Assembly (NCBI RefSeq): GCF_017654505.1
Contig: NC_054534.1
Coordinates: 10,594,571-10,658,570 of the forward strand
Direction of reading: 5' to 3'
Length of the DNA: 64,000 nucleotides
Origin: Polyodon spathula
Taxonomy: Eukaryota > Chordata > Actinopteri > Acipenseriformes > Polyodontidae
The translations under genes were made by a program, and so were the position numbers. Below, one piece after another: positions 50,690 to 61,945 of this stretch. Numbering within the stretch: position 1 is the first letter of the stretch; each line of letters starts with the position of its first letter. Under the pieces are notes generated by a model. It was not told where the DNA came from and searched no databases. It was given only the letters and a program-made list of their open reading frames with translations.

Positions 50690-53454
50690 AACCCAACTTG
50701 CTTCAATGTAAAACTTAACAAGTTTGTATGCCTTATATAAATATAATTATTTTGCCAAAAGAGAAGCTAAAGAAAGGTTCAGTTACATCCACTCTGTTTT
50801 AATCATGCAGTGGATCAGACAGCTCAGTGCAAATAACAAAGACGATTTCATCAGTAATCCTTTGTTTTACCTCTCAGCTGAGACCACGGGGGGCCAAAGA
50901 TCTAACCCTCAGAGAAAAAAGAAGCATTACAACATGCAGCCTCCATTTAAGAATCAGTCAGTCACATCTCAATCAGTATTACACAAGAAAAAAAATCCAG
51001 AGATAACACTGGGATAGAGGCCATCATAGTCCCCTGACTGCAGAAAGATACATAGGAGTGACTCGGCTATACAATTGAAGGCAAATGCTGACCCAGGATA
51101 TAAAAGGATAGTTATCATTCAGCCAGATTTCTGTCCTCTTCTCACAAAAAAAGTGAAGACATGAGGTTAATTCTGAGGTTTGTTTTTGAGCTTGTCTGTT
51201 GTTTAAGCTGAGTGTTGTTTCCATGCTGCGTGTCTTCTAGCCCGTCATGGAAAGGCTTTTTAATGGATGATGATTGAACTCCCTGTTATCATCGTCCAGA
51301 TTTTCCAAGCATTCCTACCCTGGGTTCAAGTACAAAGCTTTTTTTTTCTTTTTTTTTTTGTCAACATTGGCATCAAAGAAAGAATTCACCTTTTTCTCTA
51401 TTGCTTCCAGTCCTATGTTAATTGAATCCAATTGGAAACGCGCACGCTGTTGAGGTTAAGTTAATTCAAATATGCTGTGAGTTCACTTCATTGTTCTGAG
51501 GTCGATGTTCCAAATAACATTCTTTTGAAAATCATTCCCTTTATGATTAAAGGGGGTTTCTCATATTAGGTTGCTTTATGGCAAATCAGTCTTTTCTATT
51601 TGGGGTTACTGATACTGAACCCCACTCTTAATGCCTTCGTGTGCTGTGTAAAACGTTGGAAGTCTGCATTGCATGTTGTCTATTAGTTTTAATCCAGATA
51701 AGCAAAAACTTTTTCCTTGAGAAAAATCAAAGCCTTCCTACCATATTGAAAGATTATGTAGTTAGTACCATATTTAGAGCAGGGACCAAATACTGGCACA
51801 CACGTCACAAATAGCTGGCTCAATTCCTCAAATATTTTGGGTTTGGATAAGGGTGTTCTTTTCCTAAAACTGAAGTCGGCTGTTTCTGTCCTGAAGATTT
51901 GCCATATTTAATTTCATTTAAGTGGAGTAACACATTAAGTTAAAACTTTGGGCATTGTTGACAATTTTAGGAGCTCATTAAAGAATGCTTTCATCTCCTA
52001 TCTCTTAAGAAAACTAGGAGCAGAATGGGGTCAGGTTAAATGGGTGCATTGATTCTAATGTAGCCTGGCCACATACATGAAACTGTTAGAAGATAGAGAG
52101 AGCAGGCGTAAGATTGGTATGTAAACATCTGTTGCTGCTACATATTTGCTTTGACCTGGAATTAGCTTTTTTTTTTTTTTTTTTTTTTTTTTGCTCTGTT
52201 TTTTTGCATTCAGCTCTTGTTTCTAGCAAAATGATTTTGTGTAAATAAAACACAAAAGTATGATTGCTAGTATTTGGTCAGTGCTTGATATTTTTCTGTT
52301 TTTTTTTTCCACATGTATAAATGCTCCTGGATCAGTACACAAATCAATGCGGGGAACTCCTGGTAAAAGGACAGCTGTTACAAAGAGATTTCTTTGTTAA
52401 GATAGGCCTGTACATGGATCACTTTTGTTTGTATTTTGCTTGTTTTGATATCTATAGTATCATTAATGTACATTCATTGGCTAATCTACAAGCCAATTAC
52501 AGAAAAGTTCCCATCAACTTATCAGGTATATAAACCTATTTCGCAAACTCAGTCCTGCCGTGCTTTAGACCACCTCATCCCCAACCACTACCCACTACCA
52601 CCTCACCCCCAGCCAGGGGCGTTACTTGCTATAATCACATATAACATGGTCGAAGCTTTCTTCACAAACTAATAAAACATGTTTTTCATTCTTTTTTCAT
52701 TCTTTTTTAATGAGTCGGGTCCTGCAGGGCGTTCTTAGAATATTGTTACACCTGCTTGTTTCACTTTGTTTCAGGTTTTAATAGCTTGGCCCCTTTTATA
52801 GATTATCACATTTTAAATGGCTGGCCCCCTTTTTTTGGTCAGATATAATTACAATAAAGGCATTGAAAGTTAAACCCTTACAGAACTGCCGCCGCTGTGT
52901 TTTTTGTTTACATCTCATGATTTATAAGGGTCAACTGAGCCGCTAAGAAGGGTCAGGATCACTATTAGCACTGCTCTGCACTGCTGAGTGCAAAAAGACA
53001 GCTCTTCTAGAATGAATTCCATTGCTTCAGTGCTTGTTAAGGTTTTTTTTTTCCTATACTGTACTAACAACCTGCTGTTTTGAGTGAAGCTGTCTTTCCT
53101 AGAACTGGATGTAGGTCTGGAAGTCAGGAGCATTGCTCTGGTACCCTGTGGAACATTGTCAGTAGCTTCTCAGCTGCATCTCCCTGCATATCCACTGTGG
53201 TAATGGCATTGATTTGACTTGTACGAAACCAAGAAGATACTCTGCACTCTGATTGGCTTGGAAACCAGTCCTTAATTTATGATATATGCCTGTAGAATGT
53301 TTCTGGTGCTCTGATTGAAATAAGTGGCATATATACGTATATTGCTTCAACTGGGGATACAGCAAAGATGAAACCATACATTTCAGAGGTTGCTTAACTC
53401 AGTTGTGACAGTTTGCCGAGTGTATTTGCAAAGTCACACACGGCTTTCCTCTTA
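50689..53454 (+). other. Non-coding stretch
   Basis: A T28-like run lies at about 52165-52192. No gene supported. Confidence 0.4.
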
Positions 53455-53615
53455 TGAAAGTTTACCACAGTAAACCTCCAAAGTAATGTCAGATTCCCAC
53501 GCTTTCCCCATGGTTATGCTGTACATTTACCATATTTTACAATGCTTTTACAGTGCTTCCCTCTGCTTTACCATGCTTTCACTTGGCTTTATTACACCTT
53601 GCTATGCTTTTATGC
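53455..53615 (+). mobile_element. Small repeat built of TTTACCATGCTTT-like motifs
   Basis: Variants of TTTACCA and TRCTTT recur between 53461 and 53610 (TTTACCACAG, TTTACCATATTTTACAATGC, TTTACCATGCTTT). This looks like a miniature repeat element rather than unique sequence. The family is unknown. Confidence 0.4.
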
Positions 53616-54340
53616 GGTAACTTGTAAGCACCCCTACACTTCTCTTCCATTTCCTAAGGGAATACTTTACACCCTCTCAATCTGCATAATATTATACACA
53701 ACTAATAATACAAATCTAAGACACACTAGCTGGAAGCACTACAGCGCAGGTGTATTTGTCTTAGCAGTACTGGCCTATCAATCTAATTTCCAGAGAGACA
53801 TGTTTGCCAGATGTTTTCTGGCTTTTCATCATATTATGCACGCAAGAGTCAAATCCTTTCATATCAAGCGGGATCTAGGAATTTAAAAATGAAAACCCCA
53901 GCCACACAGACTGAAAAATGCTACCCACTCAATTCAGATTGCCTTTGAAGAGCCTGGCAGACTTGTACCTTTAGGCCACATGTGTCACTGTTAGCAGCTT
54001 TCTATCAGATCTCAGAGACTGGGGAAAGAGGCGCTCTGTAATCCACTTCGCACCGGGCTCAGAGAAAGACAGCTGCAGCTGGATGTAAAAAGTGAGTGCA
54101 AATGCTACAGTAGCCCTATTCCTGCACACTTACAGAAAAGCAAATAATTCCAATTGCTTGTAATATTTCAAAGTGAAAAATATAGATGCCTGTCAAGAAG
54201 AGAAAGGAGAATGCTATGTGGCACTTTATTGCACTTTCAGTTACATGTCACATGTTATAGTGCGTTCCATTCAAACCAGAGGTAAGGTGATAAGACTGCA
54301 GAATTCTGCCATAGAATGTGAGATCAGCTTTTGGTGTGTG

Positions 54341-54973
54341 TGACAGGAAATGGCGTTGCGGTGACCCCGACCAGAATAAAGCACACCAAAAACAAAAGGT
54401 ACAATGCAGTGGCACGTGCGCCGTTTTATTTAAAGAGAACAAAAATAAATAAAATATTTAAACAAAAATAAACACTTGCTCGCAAGCAGAAATAAAACAA
54501 TTAAACAAAAATAAATCTAGAACACAAATGAATTAAGGTCCGGCTGGGCAGTAGCCTTCACAGATCCTTATATCCTTTTATATTTACTTTTTCCGCTCCC
54601 GCTCTAGTTCCTCCTCTGAACACCCACCCCGAGTGCAGAGAGCTGCAGGTATCTATACAGGTGACCATCTCCCGATTAGCAACAAATTAGTCACTTAACT
54701 AATTCGGGAGATGGCCACCTTCTGCACGAGTTTTATAATGTGGATGGGGCTTCCCATCCACGCTGCAAAACAACAAAACTAAAAGCACAGCTACGCTGTC
54801 ATACAAAATAATAAACAAACAAAACACACGGCAGTTTGCCGTCATCTATAAACACAAATATAAAACAATAAACAAATACAAAATAACAACACAGGGGCGG
54901 AGGGGGAGACCCCGTTCTAAAAATAAACAAACAATATGATTAAACAGCAGGGCTTTTCTACCGCCCTGCTACA
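54341..54973 (-). mobile_element. Solo LTR with 5-bp target-site duplication GTGTG
   Basis: It begins TGACAGGAAATGG and ends GCCCTGCTACA, with GTGTG immediately before (54336-54340) and after (54974-54978). In the minus orientation it reads TGTAGCAGGGC ... CCTGTCA, with AATAAA complement TTTATT near 54425 marking the polyadenylation end. The orientation is therefore minus. It is homologous to 33162-33815. No internal genes are present, as expected when two LTRs recombine and leave one. An internal palindrome (CTCCCGATTAG / CTAATTCGGGAG) lies near 54670-54710. Confidence 0.85.
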
Positions 54974-55110
54974 GTGTGGTAAAAATGTTTGTTTGCATAA
55001 GTGAAGAAGATACGGAAACACAAATTCTGGCAGTATAATCAAGTGTGAATTATGTGTAGACAAACAAAGGGAAACAGAACATCTGCAATGATCTAATGAG
55101 TAAAATGATC

Positions 55111-55114
<4 letters not shown>

Positions 55115-55185
<71 letters not shown>
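55115..55185 (+). repeat. (AT)n microsatellite
   Basis: About 35 TA units. Confidence 0.97.
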
Positions 55186-55187
<2 letters not shown>

Positions 55188-55454
55188 CTATAGGGTTAGT
55201 TTGCCACTAGTAGCCACTTTTCACACTGTCTTCTTGACAAAATGAAGTATTTCCACAACAAATGGAGTGTAAAACATGGTGGTGCCAGTATATATAATTT
55301 ATTATATGACGTCACACCAGGACAAGCTCGCCATCACACCAGCTGCTTTCCTGCATTACAGCTCACCAAAACCACTCGCCAAAACACAATGCACCCAGGG
55401 GACAGATACCACGGTAATTATGTGTGTAATATATGGTTGCTCCAACAAAGCACG

Positions 55455-55527
55455 GCCAGGTACTCCGGTTTTCTCCCACAGTCCAAAGACATGCTGTTCT
55501 GTTCATTGGTCACTCTAAATTGCCCTC

Positions 55528-55582
<55 letters not shown>

Positions 55583-55680
55583 TGCCCTGCGATGGACTGG
55601 CGTCCCATCCAGGGTGTGGTCCCGCCTTGCACCCTGTGTCTGCCGGGTTGGGTTCCAGCTCACCGCGACCCTGTAAAAGG
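55455..55680 (+). mobile_element. Common fish interspersed repeat with internal (GT)n
   Basis: TTTTCTCCCACAGTCCAAAGACATGC, then TTGGTCACTCTAAATTGCCC, a (GT)n run, and GGTGCCCTGCGATGGACTGGCGTCCCATCCAGGGTGT. I recognise this order as a repeat found very widely in fish genomes, in which the GT-rich part (55528-55581) is a normal internal feature that has expanded. The exact family name is uncertain. Confidence 0.7.
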
Positions 55681-55695
55681 ATAAAGCCTACATAA

Positions 55696-55815
55696 GATAA
55701 AGACTACAAAAGATTTAGAAGTGAGTAGTTTTTCGAGATTTACAATTATACTGTAAATACAGTATAATTGTAAATCTAGAAAAACTACTCACTTCTAAAT
55801 CTTTTGTAGTCATCT
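55696..55815. repeat. Near-perfect long hairpin (about 60-bp arms, 2-nt loop)
   Basis: The left arm (55701-55755) ends TTACAATTATACTGTA, and after AA the right arm begins TACAGTATAATTGTAA at 55758. Across about 55 bp the arms differ at a single position (TCGA against CTAG context near 55736 and 55776) plus a 3-nt slip at the outer end. It contains no coding sequence and sits just after the fish repeat at 55455-55680. Confidence 0.92.
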
Positions 55816-56471
55816 TTGTATTACTTTAGTATAAATACATGTTCATTTGGATTCATATGTTGTTTTTTTCTGACTTTATGTGAATGAAAAGACACAAATT
55901 CGCCCGTTTTCTCATTGGAAATAGGTACATTTCAAAATATCACTGTCCTGGTCACAAAAGCAAAGTCTGTGGGGAATAATAGCCATTTTTTATACTTTTG
56001 AGGCATAAGCAATTAGAAAATAACACTTACTACCCAGGAACAAAAATTGTGTTACATAGTGTAATGGATGGATGGATGGATGTTTGATGAAACAGTGACA
56101 CGATTATATAGCTAACAACCTCCCATGTACATTATTAATAAATAATGTGATAAAATGATCAGGTATTACTGTACTTGTTTTGCATGTTAAATTACAACTG
56201 ATCTGTTACCTCAGAGATCCGACACACTCTGTGTCTGTTGCTTGACTTTTAAAATGCCTGCAGTGAAGAAATGAGAGACTGGCTCTTTTGTACAAAGTTC
56301 CTGAGCTGGGAGAGTGCACCTTTTTTTTTGTTCTTTGTGTCTCGAAACAAAGACAGTAGAATCTTTAGTCTTTTTTGTTTATTTGTTTATATTTAAAGGA
56401 TGTCAGCCGACCAAGTGACTAAGAACCTTTGCAGCAAGGCATAGCCTACACAGACAGTGAAGGTTATCAGG
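55816..56471 (+). other. Non-coding stretch
   Basis: A short (GGAT)n run lies at about 56064-56081. Nothing else. Confidence 0.4.

Positions 56472-56541
<70 letters not shown>
56472..56541 (+). repeat. (GT)n microsatellite
   Basis: About 34 GT units. Confidence 0.97.
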
Positions 56542-56542
<1 letters not shown>

Positions 56543-56839
56543 TGATGCTGTGTAATTGACTGGACAATTATGAAAAGTCTGGTGGTACCTCAAGTAAATC
56601 CTATCACTATTGAACATCTTATTACAAAAAGAAAATGTAACAATAACTGAAGCTTTCAGAATACTTCATGGTCTATGTCTTGTTTTTATTGTGAACCTGA
56701 ACAATAAACGCTCAATTTTTTTTTTGCAATCTGCCTCTTTGTTGTTTTGTATACTTCCTATCAGTCACTGATATTCTGCCAAGTTAAATACTTATACAGG
56801 AGATGATTAGGTGGTGTAGTCGAAATATGCAATTGATAA

Positions 56840-57420
56840 TGTAACCCCTTGTTTGATTAATAACTAAATTCCACAAGCACACTACAGCAGGGATGCGTAG
56901 ATGCAACAATCAAACGATATGGATGGGAGGTGGAGGCTACCGAGAGGTCTTCTCCAAAAGGATTCACATAGCGAGGGGGGGCAGTATAAAAGGGCTGCGG
57001 GCTGGATACAAGGGGGAGAAAGAAGTGACACGTGAATATACCAACACCAAGAGTGTGACACAGACAAAAGACCAACCAGCATTCTATAGTGCCGTTGGCC
57101 ACGACACAGGCCTTTTATCCACCGTGGTGCATATCCCCCCCCCCGGGACCTTGTTGAGGGAAGTGAGAGGGAGAGAACGGGTGGCTACTTGGCTGAGGGA
57201 GTGACCAAGGGAGAGAAGGGAAGCCACACAGAAGACAGAGATGTGAGTGAAGATGAGCTGCGGTTTCAGTTCAGAGTGTGTGTTTGTGTTTTGATCCTTT
57301 CCCTCCCCCCATCCTTCTGCCTACCCTGTGCTCTTTCCCCTATATTATGTTAAATATGGGCTGTTACCCCTGTTTCTAAAAATACCTTATCCATATGATT
57401 CTAATAAGGGTGCAACCCGA
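56840..57420 (+). mobile_element. Possible LTR (plus orientation), boundaries unsure
   Basis: It starts TGTAACCCCTTG and has a good TATA box (AGTATAAAAGGGC near 56980). It is G-rich in the following part, then CT-rich. No duplicated ends or target-site duplication were found. Confidence 0.3.
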
Positions 57421-57444
57421 AAATATATAGTATATATATCATGT

Positions 57445-57475
<31 letters not shown>

Positions 57476-57586
57476 TGCAGAGTTGCAGAGCGAATCTCTG
57501 CCCCTGGGAGAAATGTGGGTGTGTGGTTGTGTTCGCACAGCAAGGCAAAGATCTGCTCTGGCGCATATCCCACCACTGCCACCAAA

Positions 57587-58352
57587 TGTGAGAAATTGCA
57601 CTTCTTTTAAGGTTGGTAGCCCCTTTTTACAGACCCAGACACAAGAAGTTGATGTTTTTAAGCACTTTTGTGAAATTTCATTATTTACAGAAACAAAAGA
57701 AAAACAAAACACAAAAACCTAACTCACACATGTAATACTAACTGAACTGTTACTCAAACCTAAATAAAATCGGATGGCTAAGCCATTTACCGATTAACAC
57801 AGAACAATTTTAAACACGCAGTAATTTTAAATGCAGTCCTGCTCGGTAATTTCTTGGAGACATCTTCTTACCAGGGTCGAAGGGCTCTCCCGATCCGCTT
57901 GGAAGGGTAAGAATTAGTTCAGTTGCGTCTCATGGATTGTATTGATCTGTGATTAATATAATCTTTGTATGTAACCTTGTTGGGTTGTGTCCCGTTAGGG
58001 ATATCGTTATTCGCAGTATAGCATCTGTGTATATAACTGCGTGTGTGTGTGTGTGTGTGAAATAATAAAGGACCTTTTAAAATTACTCTGTGAAGTAATT
58101 GTCTTATTTACTTCCACATCAACTTCCTTTTAAATTTAAAGTAATTAAATTTCACACAACAAACACACACACAAAAAGGTTTCCACACTACCTTTTTAAA
58201 TACCATGCAAGTCTCTTCACTGTGACAGCCTCTTTCTTCACACAGACTGGAGACTGCCCTGCTAATTAAAGGCAGGTGATATCAATTAAATTAAACACAC
58301 CAATTAGAATTAATTACAGCTGTGGCTATGCAAACACAGCCACAACCCCACA
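57587..58352 (-). mobile_element. LTR in minus orientation followed by a primer-binding-like site
   Basis: In the minus direction it starts TGTGGGGTTGTGG (58352) and ends AATTTCTCACA (57587). A TATA-like GTATTTAAAAAGG lies near 58190-58205. Directly after the end, in the minus direction, comes TTTGGTGGCAGTGGTGGGAT, which has the position and look of a primer-binding site and leader. Only about 90 bp of internal sequence follows. An inverted copy of the outer end (ATCTCTGC..GGGAGAAATGTGGG) then appears at 57494-57534. A non-autonomous DNA element with those inverted repeats (57494-58370) is an alternative reading. Confidence 0.55.
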
Positions 58353-58565
58353 TTTCTCCCAAGCAGAGATATATAACATAAATCTATTAGGTTATTAAAA
58401 TGTTTTTTGAATCTATTAGTTTCCAGATGTTTATTTAAAATACATAATTGATCACAAGACAATCTCAGATGCCAGGACTGTTGCAAGCTTGCTATTCTGA
58501 CATTGATATCCTGAAAGCTTGCATTGGTGCATCATCTTGGTTGGGTGAAAAACTGCGTATGGGAT

Positions 58566-59275
58566 TGTGATGGAAAGACAATGAGTTCTGGTGGTAAATC
58601 TCACTCCAGACCTGTGAGGGTGCTAAAGAACGGGAGGAGAAGTATCTGGAAGGGCTGGCCTGACAGTTCGTTTCCGGGTCCGGGAAGTCGGTCAGCCTGG
58701 AAATAAGCGAGACTCTGTTGTAAGACCATACTGACCTGAAAGGTAAACGAGGGGCAGCTGCAAGCAATAAGGCAGCTGCAACCGTTTACCAAGATGTCAT
58801 GCGGGATTGCATATAGGGGCGAGGGTAACGCTGATCTTTTCCTTTGTTTGGGTAAAGCTCAGGAGAGAGAAGGACCGAGAGAGGAGCTCTCATTAAAAGA
58901 GAAATAAGATGAATATTGTTGCGTGTTGTGTTTTGTTTGTATAAATAATTGTCTGTGTTTTGCACCACCAGACAGTTAACTCACAAATCCGGAGCTGTCG
59001 CCGAGGGTCAGCACGATCCGGATCACCACTGCACAAGCACGTCTGCACTCACCCGGACTGGTGACCATGTGTTTGTTTTTCTGTTCGGGACTGTGCCTTG
59101 TTTTGTTATCCCCGTACTTTACACATGGTTGTGCATTGCCGGGGATTTATTATTTAAACGATCACCAGACCTGGAATACAAATAAACGCCACTTTCTAAA
59201 AGATATTGTCTGCCTTTCACTCCTGCACCGCATCACCAATACACCTGTTCCCCATTCACCAGCCACTTTGCCACA
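58566..59275 (+). mobile_element. Solo LTR with 5-bp target-site duplication GGGAT
   Basis: It begins TGTGATGGAAAG and ends CACTTTGCCACA, with GGGAT at 58561-58565 and again at 59276-59280. A TATA box (GTATAAATAA) lies near 58940 and AATAAA at 59181-59186, in the right order for U3, R and U5 in plus orientation. Length 710 bp. No internal region is present, so it is a solo LTR. The reading frames inside have no meaning. Confidence 0.88.
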
Positions 59276-59322
59276 GGGATGCTGAAGTAAACAACATGTT
59301 TACTTAAGCTTTCCACGCACAA

Positions 59323-59323
<1 letters not shown>

Positions 59324-59379
<56 letters not shown>

Positions 59380-59412
59380 CACACACACACAGACACACAT
59401 ACACACGCACAC
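59324..59412 (+). repeat. (CA)n microsatellite
   Basis: CA run with a few G interruptions. Confidence 0.97.
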
Positions 59413-59960
59413 TGTTTGTTATTTGGTTTCTGTGTGTTATTGTAACTCTGGGACAGTGTGTTGTTTGGTTTCTGTGTGTTACTGTAACTCTGGGACAGTG
59501 TGTTGTTTGGTTTCTGTGTGTTATTGTAACTCTGAGACAGAGTGTTGTCTGGTTTCTCTGTGTTATTGTAACTCTGGACAGTGTGTTTGGTTTCTGTGTG
59601 TTATTGTAACTCTGGGACGGTATGTTGTTTTGTTTCTGTGTGTTACTGTAACTCTGGGACAGTGTGTTGTTTGGTTTCTGTGTGTTACTGTAACTCTGGT
59701 ACAGTGTGTTGTTTGGTTTCTGTGTGTTATTGTAACTCTGGGACAGTGTGTTGTTTGGTTTCTGTGTGTTATTGTAACTCTGGGACAGTGTGTTTGGTTT
59801 CTGTGTGTTATTGTAACTCTGGTTTCTGTGTGTTATTGTAACTCTGGGATGGTATGTTGTTTGGTTTCTGTGTGTTACTGTAACTGGACAGTGTGTTTGG
59901 TTTATGTGTGTTACTGTAACTATGTGACTGTATATTGTTTGGATTCTGTGTTTTACCCTG
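59413..59960 (+). repeat. 42-bp minisatellite, about 13 copies
   Basis: The unit GTTGTTTGGTTTCTGTGTGT plus TATTGTAACTCTGGGACAGT repeats every 42 bp, with a few shorter units. Because 42 is a multiple of 3 and the unit lacks stops, a 197-codon plus-strand frame (59423-60016) and others are open. They encode only a Val/Cys/Tyr-rich repeat and are not regarded as a gene. Confidence 0.95.
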
Positions 59961-60811
59961 GGACTATCCAGTATGGCGTTCTCATGGCCATCTCAACGGC
60001 ATGTGTTAAATATTAAACTTATACAGCTAATATCTGAGAATGATTTGTTTTAGCTCAAGTTCCACATCTCCTTAGCAACACAAATGAATAGAAATGGAAA
60101 AGTTACTTGATGCTAGATATCTCAATGACTGTTGCATTCATAACTGTGTTCATTAAATAAATCCTGACATATGTACTAATCTATGTACTAATCTAAATTC
60201 ATATTCTTTTCCTATTACTTTATATTGATAATGGAATTCATTAACTTGACCTCTGCTGCACTGTGCAGTTCTGTTCCCTCTGATTAGATATTGTTCGGCC
60301 CTGTCTGTGTTTAACTCTCCAGCCTCGTCTCCCACTGCCACTAGAATCTGAAAAGAAAGGGTCTTTTACAATATTGCCAGCTGGGTCCTCCGATTTCAAT
60401 TAACCACAAATTGCGCAAGTGGGTTCACTTGTCTACATCACTCTGACCTAATTCTATCTGTTAAATATTTACACAGTTTCTTTAAGAACACACACAGAAT
60501 ATAAAAAAAGGGCATCAAAGCCCCCTTTTGCCCAGCACAAGACAGCTGTAAATCATTGTGTGTCCCCAGCCGCAGTGCCAAGCAAGAGTCTTGGGGCGGG
60601 AGGGAGGTGGGCGGCTCACCTCAGCACACAGCTTACTATATTTCCATTCGAAAAATAAGAAGTACAAAAAAATGTAAAACGGTGTGTTTTACTTACTGTA
60701 CTAAATGTGTGTTCTTAAGATATGTGTATATGCTGGCTAGTACCTTATAATGCATGTCAGTAATTTACATTCAGGTTGTAAAAGTTAAGTTTAGGGCATG
60801 TGTGTTTGTTT

Positions 60812-60813
<2 letters not shown>
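59961..60813 (+). other. Non-coding stretch
   Basis: A tandem TATGTACTAATC pair lies at about 60172-60195. No gene supported. Confidence 0.4.

Positions 60814-60885
<72 letters not shown>
60814..60885 (+). repeat. (AT)n microsatellite
   Basis: About 36 TA units. Confidence 0.97.
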
Positions 60886-60886
<1 letters not shown>

Positions 60887-61305
60887 GTGAACCGGAACTT
60901 CTTCTCTGCCCCTTCCTTCGTTGCCACTTTAAAAGCAGACCCAGGACACAGGAACTTGCAGTTTAGCGTGGTTGCACACTTTTAGTTACAAAAACGAAAA
61001 CAAAAACAAAATAAACACCTAGTTTTTTTTGAGCACTAACTAAACACAAACTGGAACACTGTGACTACAAAACAGGACAGCTAAGCTGCCTACCTGTTAA
61101 AACAAACTCAAACAAAAAACACAGAGATTTTAAACAAACACTATACAAAAGGATCAAAGGGCACCTTTTTTTTCATGCTTGAGCACACAATCAAGCAGGC
61201 TTCTTCACACAGCAGCCCTGAGCAGACTACTTGCTCTCCTTAAATACCCTGTACCTGGCTTTAATTTATAATGGTATCCAGGTGCAGGTGATAATGAAAC
61301 AATAA
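60886..61305 (-). mobile_element. Possible LTR fragment, minus orientation
   Basis: In the minus direction it has CACCTGCACCTGG, a TATA-like GTATTTAAGGAG (near 61240), a long A/T-rich middle, and GGGTCTGCTTTTAAAGTGGCAACG at the end. The layout mirrors 57587-58352. Its ends lie in (AT)n runs on both sides, so target duplications cannot be seen. Confidence 0.4.
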
Positions 61306-61728
61306 ATAATATATATATATATATATATATATACTGTAAGAAGGGGGTTAAAATACACATAAAGAATGTATTTGTTTGCTCGATTTTTACATTATCACAT
61401 GACTCACAGACAGCACATCCATTCATTGTTGCTTATAAGGGCAGCAAGGAGACATGCCACATCCTTTTACATGGCTCTATTGTTATAACTATTATTAAAG
61501 CACTGCTACTAGTTTCCTGACCTTAACACCTACTGTGCAATTTACCTAGCAAACTCAGGCAATATCACAAAGCGTTAAAGAAGGAAAGCTAGCAGTGGTG
61601 TAGCAAAGCCGACTTCACAAGGAGCTTAATATTGAGAACCTTTGAATCTCTCCCATCATGACATATGGGTGTACAACATACTGCGACAAACAACAGACAT
61701 GCCACAGCAGTCTGAATTACATAAACCT

Positions 61729-61945
61729 TCTCAAGACACCCCAGTCCTGCTCCCTCTCTCACAAGACACCCCAGTCCTGTTCCTGCTCTCACAAGACACC
61801 CCAGTCCTGTTCCTGCTCTCACAAGACACCCCAGTCCTGCTCCCGCTCTCACAAGACACCCCAGTCCTGTTCCCGCTCTCACAAGACACCCCAGTCCTGT
61901 TCCCGCTCCCACAAGACACCCCAGTTCTGTTCTCACTCTCACAAG
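61729..61945 (+). repeat. 30-bp minisatellite, seven copies
   Basis: The unit ACAAGACACCCCAGTCCTGT plus TCCTGCTCTC repeats every 30 bp from about 61731 to 61940. Several frames stay open on both strands because 30 is a multiple of 3. They are repeat artefacts. Confidence 0.96.

Noticed and set aside
59423..60016. 197-codon open frame, Val/Cys/Tyr rich
   Set aside because: It is the 42-bp minisatellite read in one frame, with no start context or domain.
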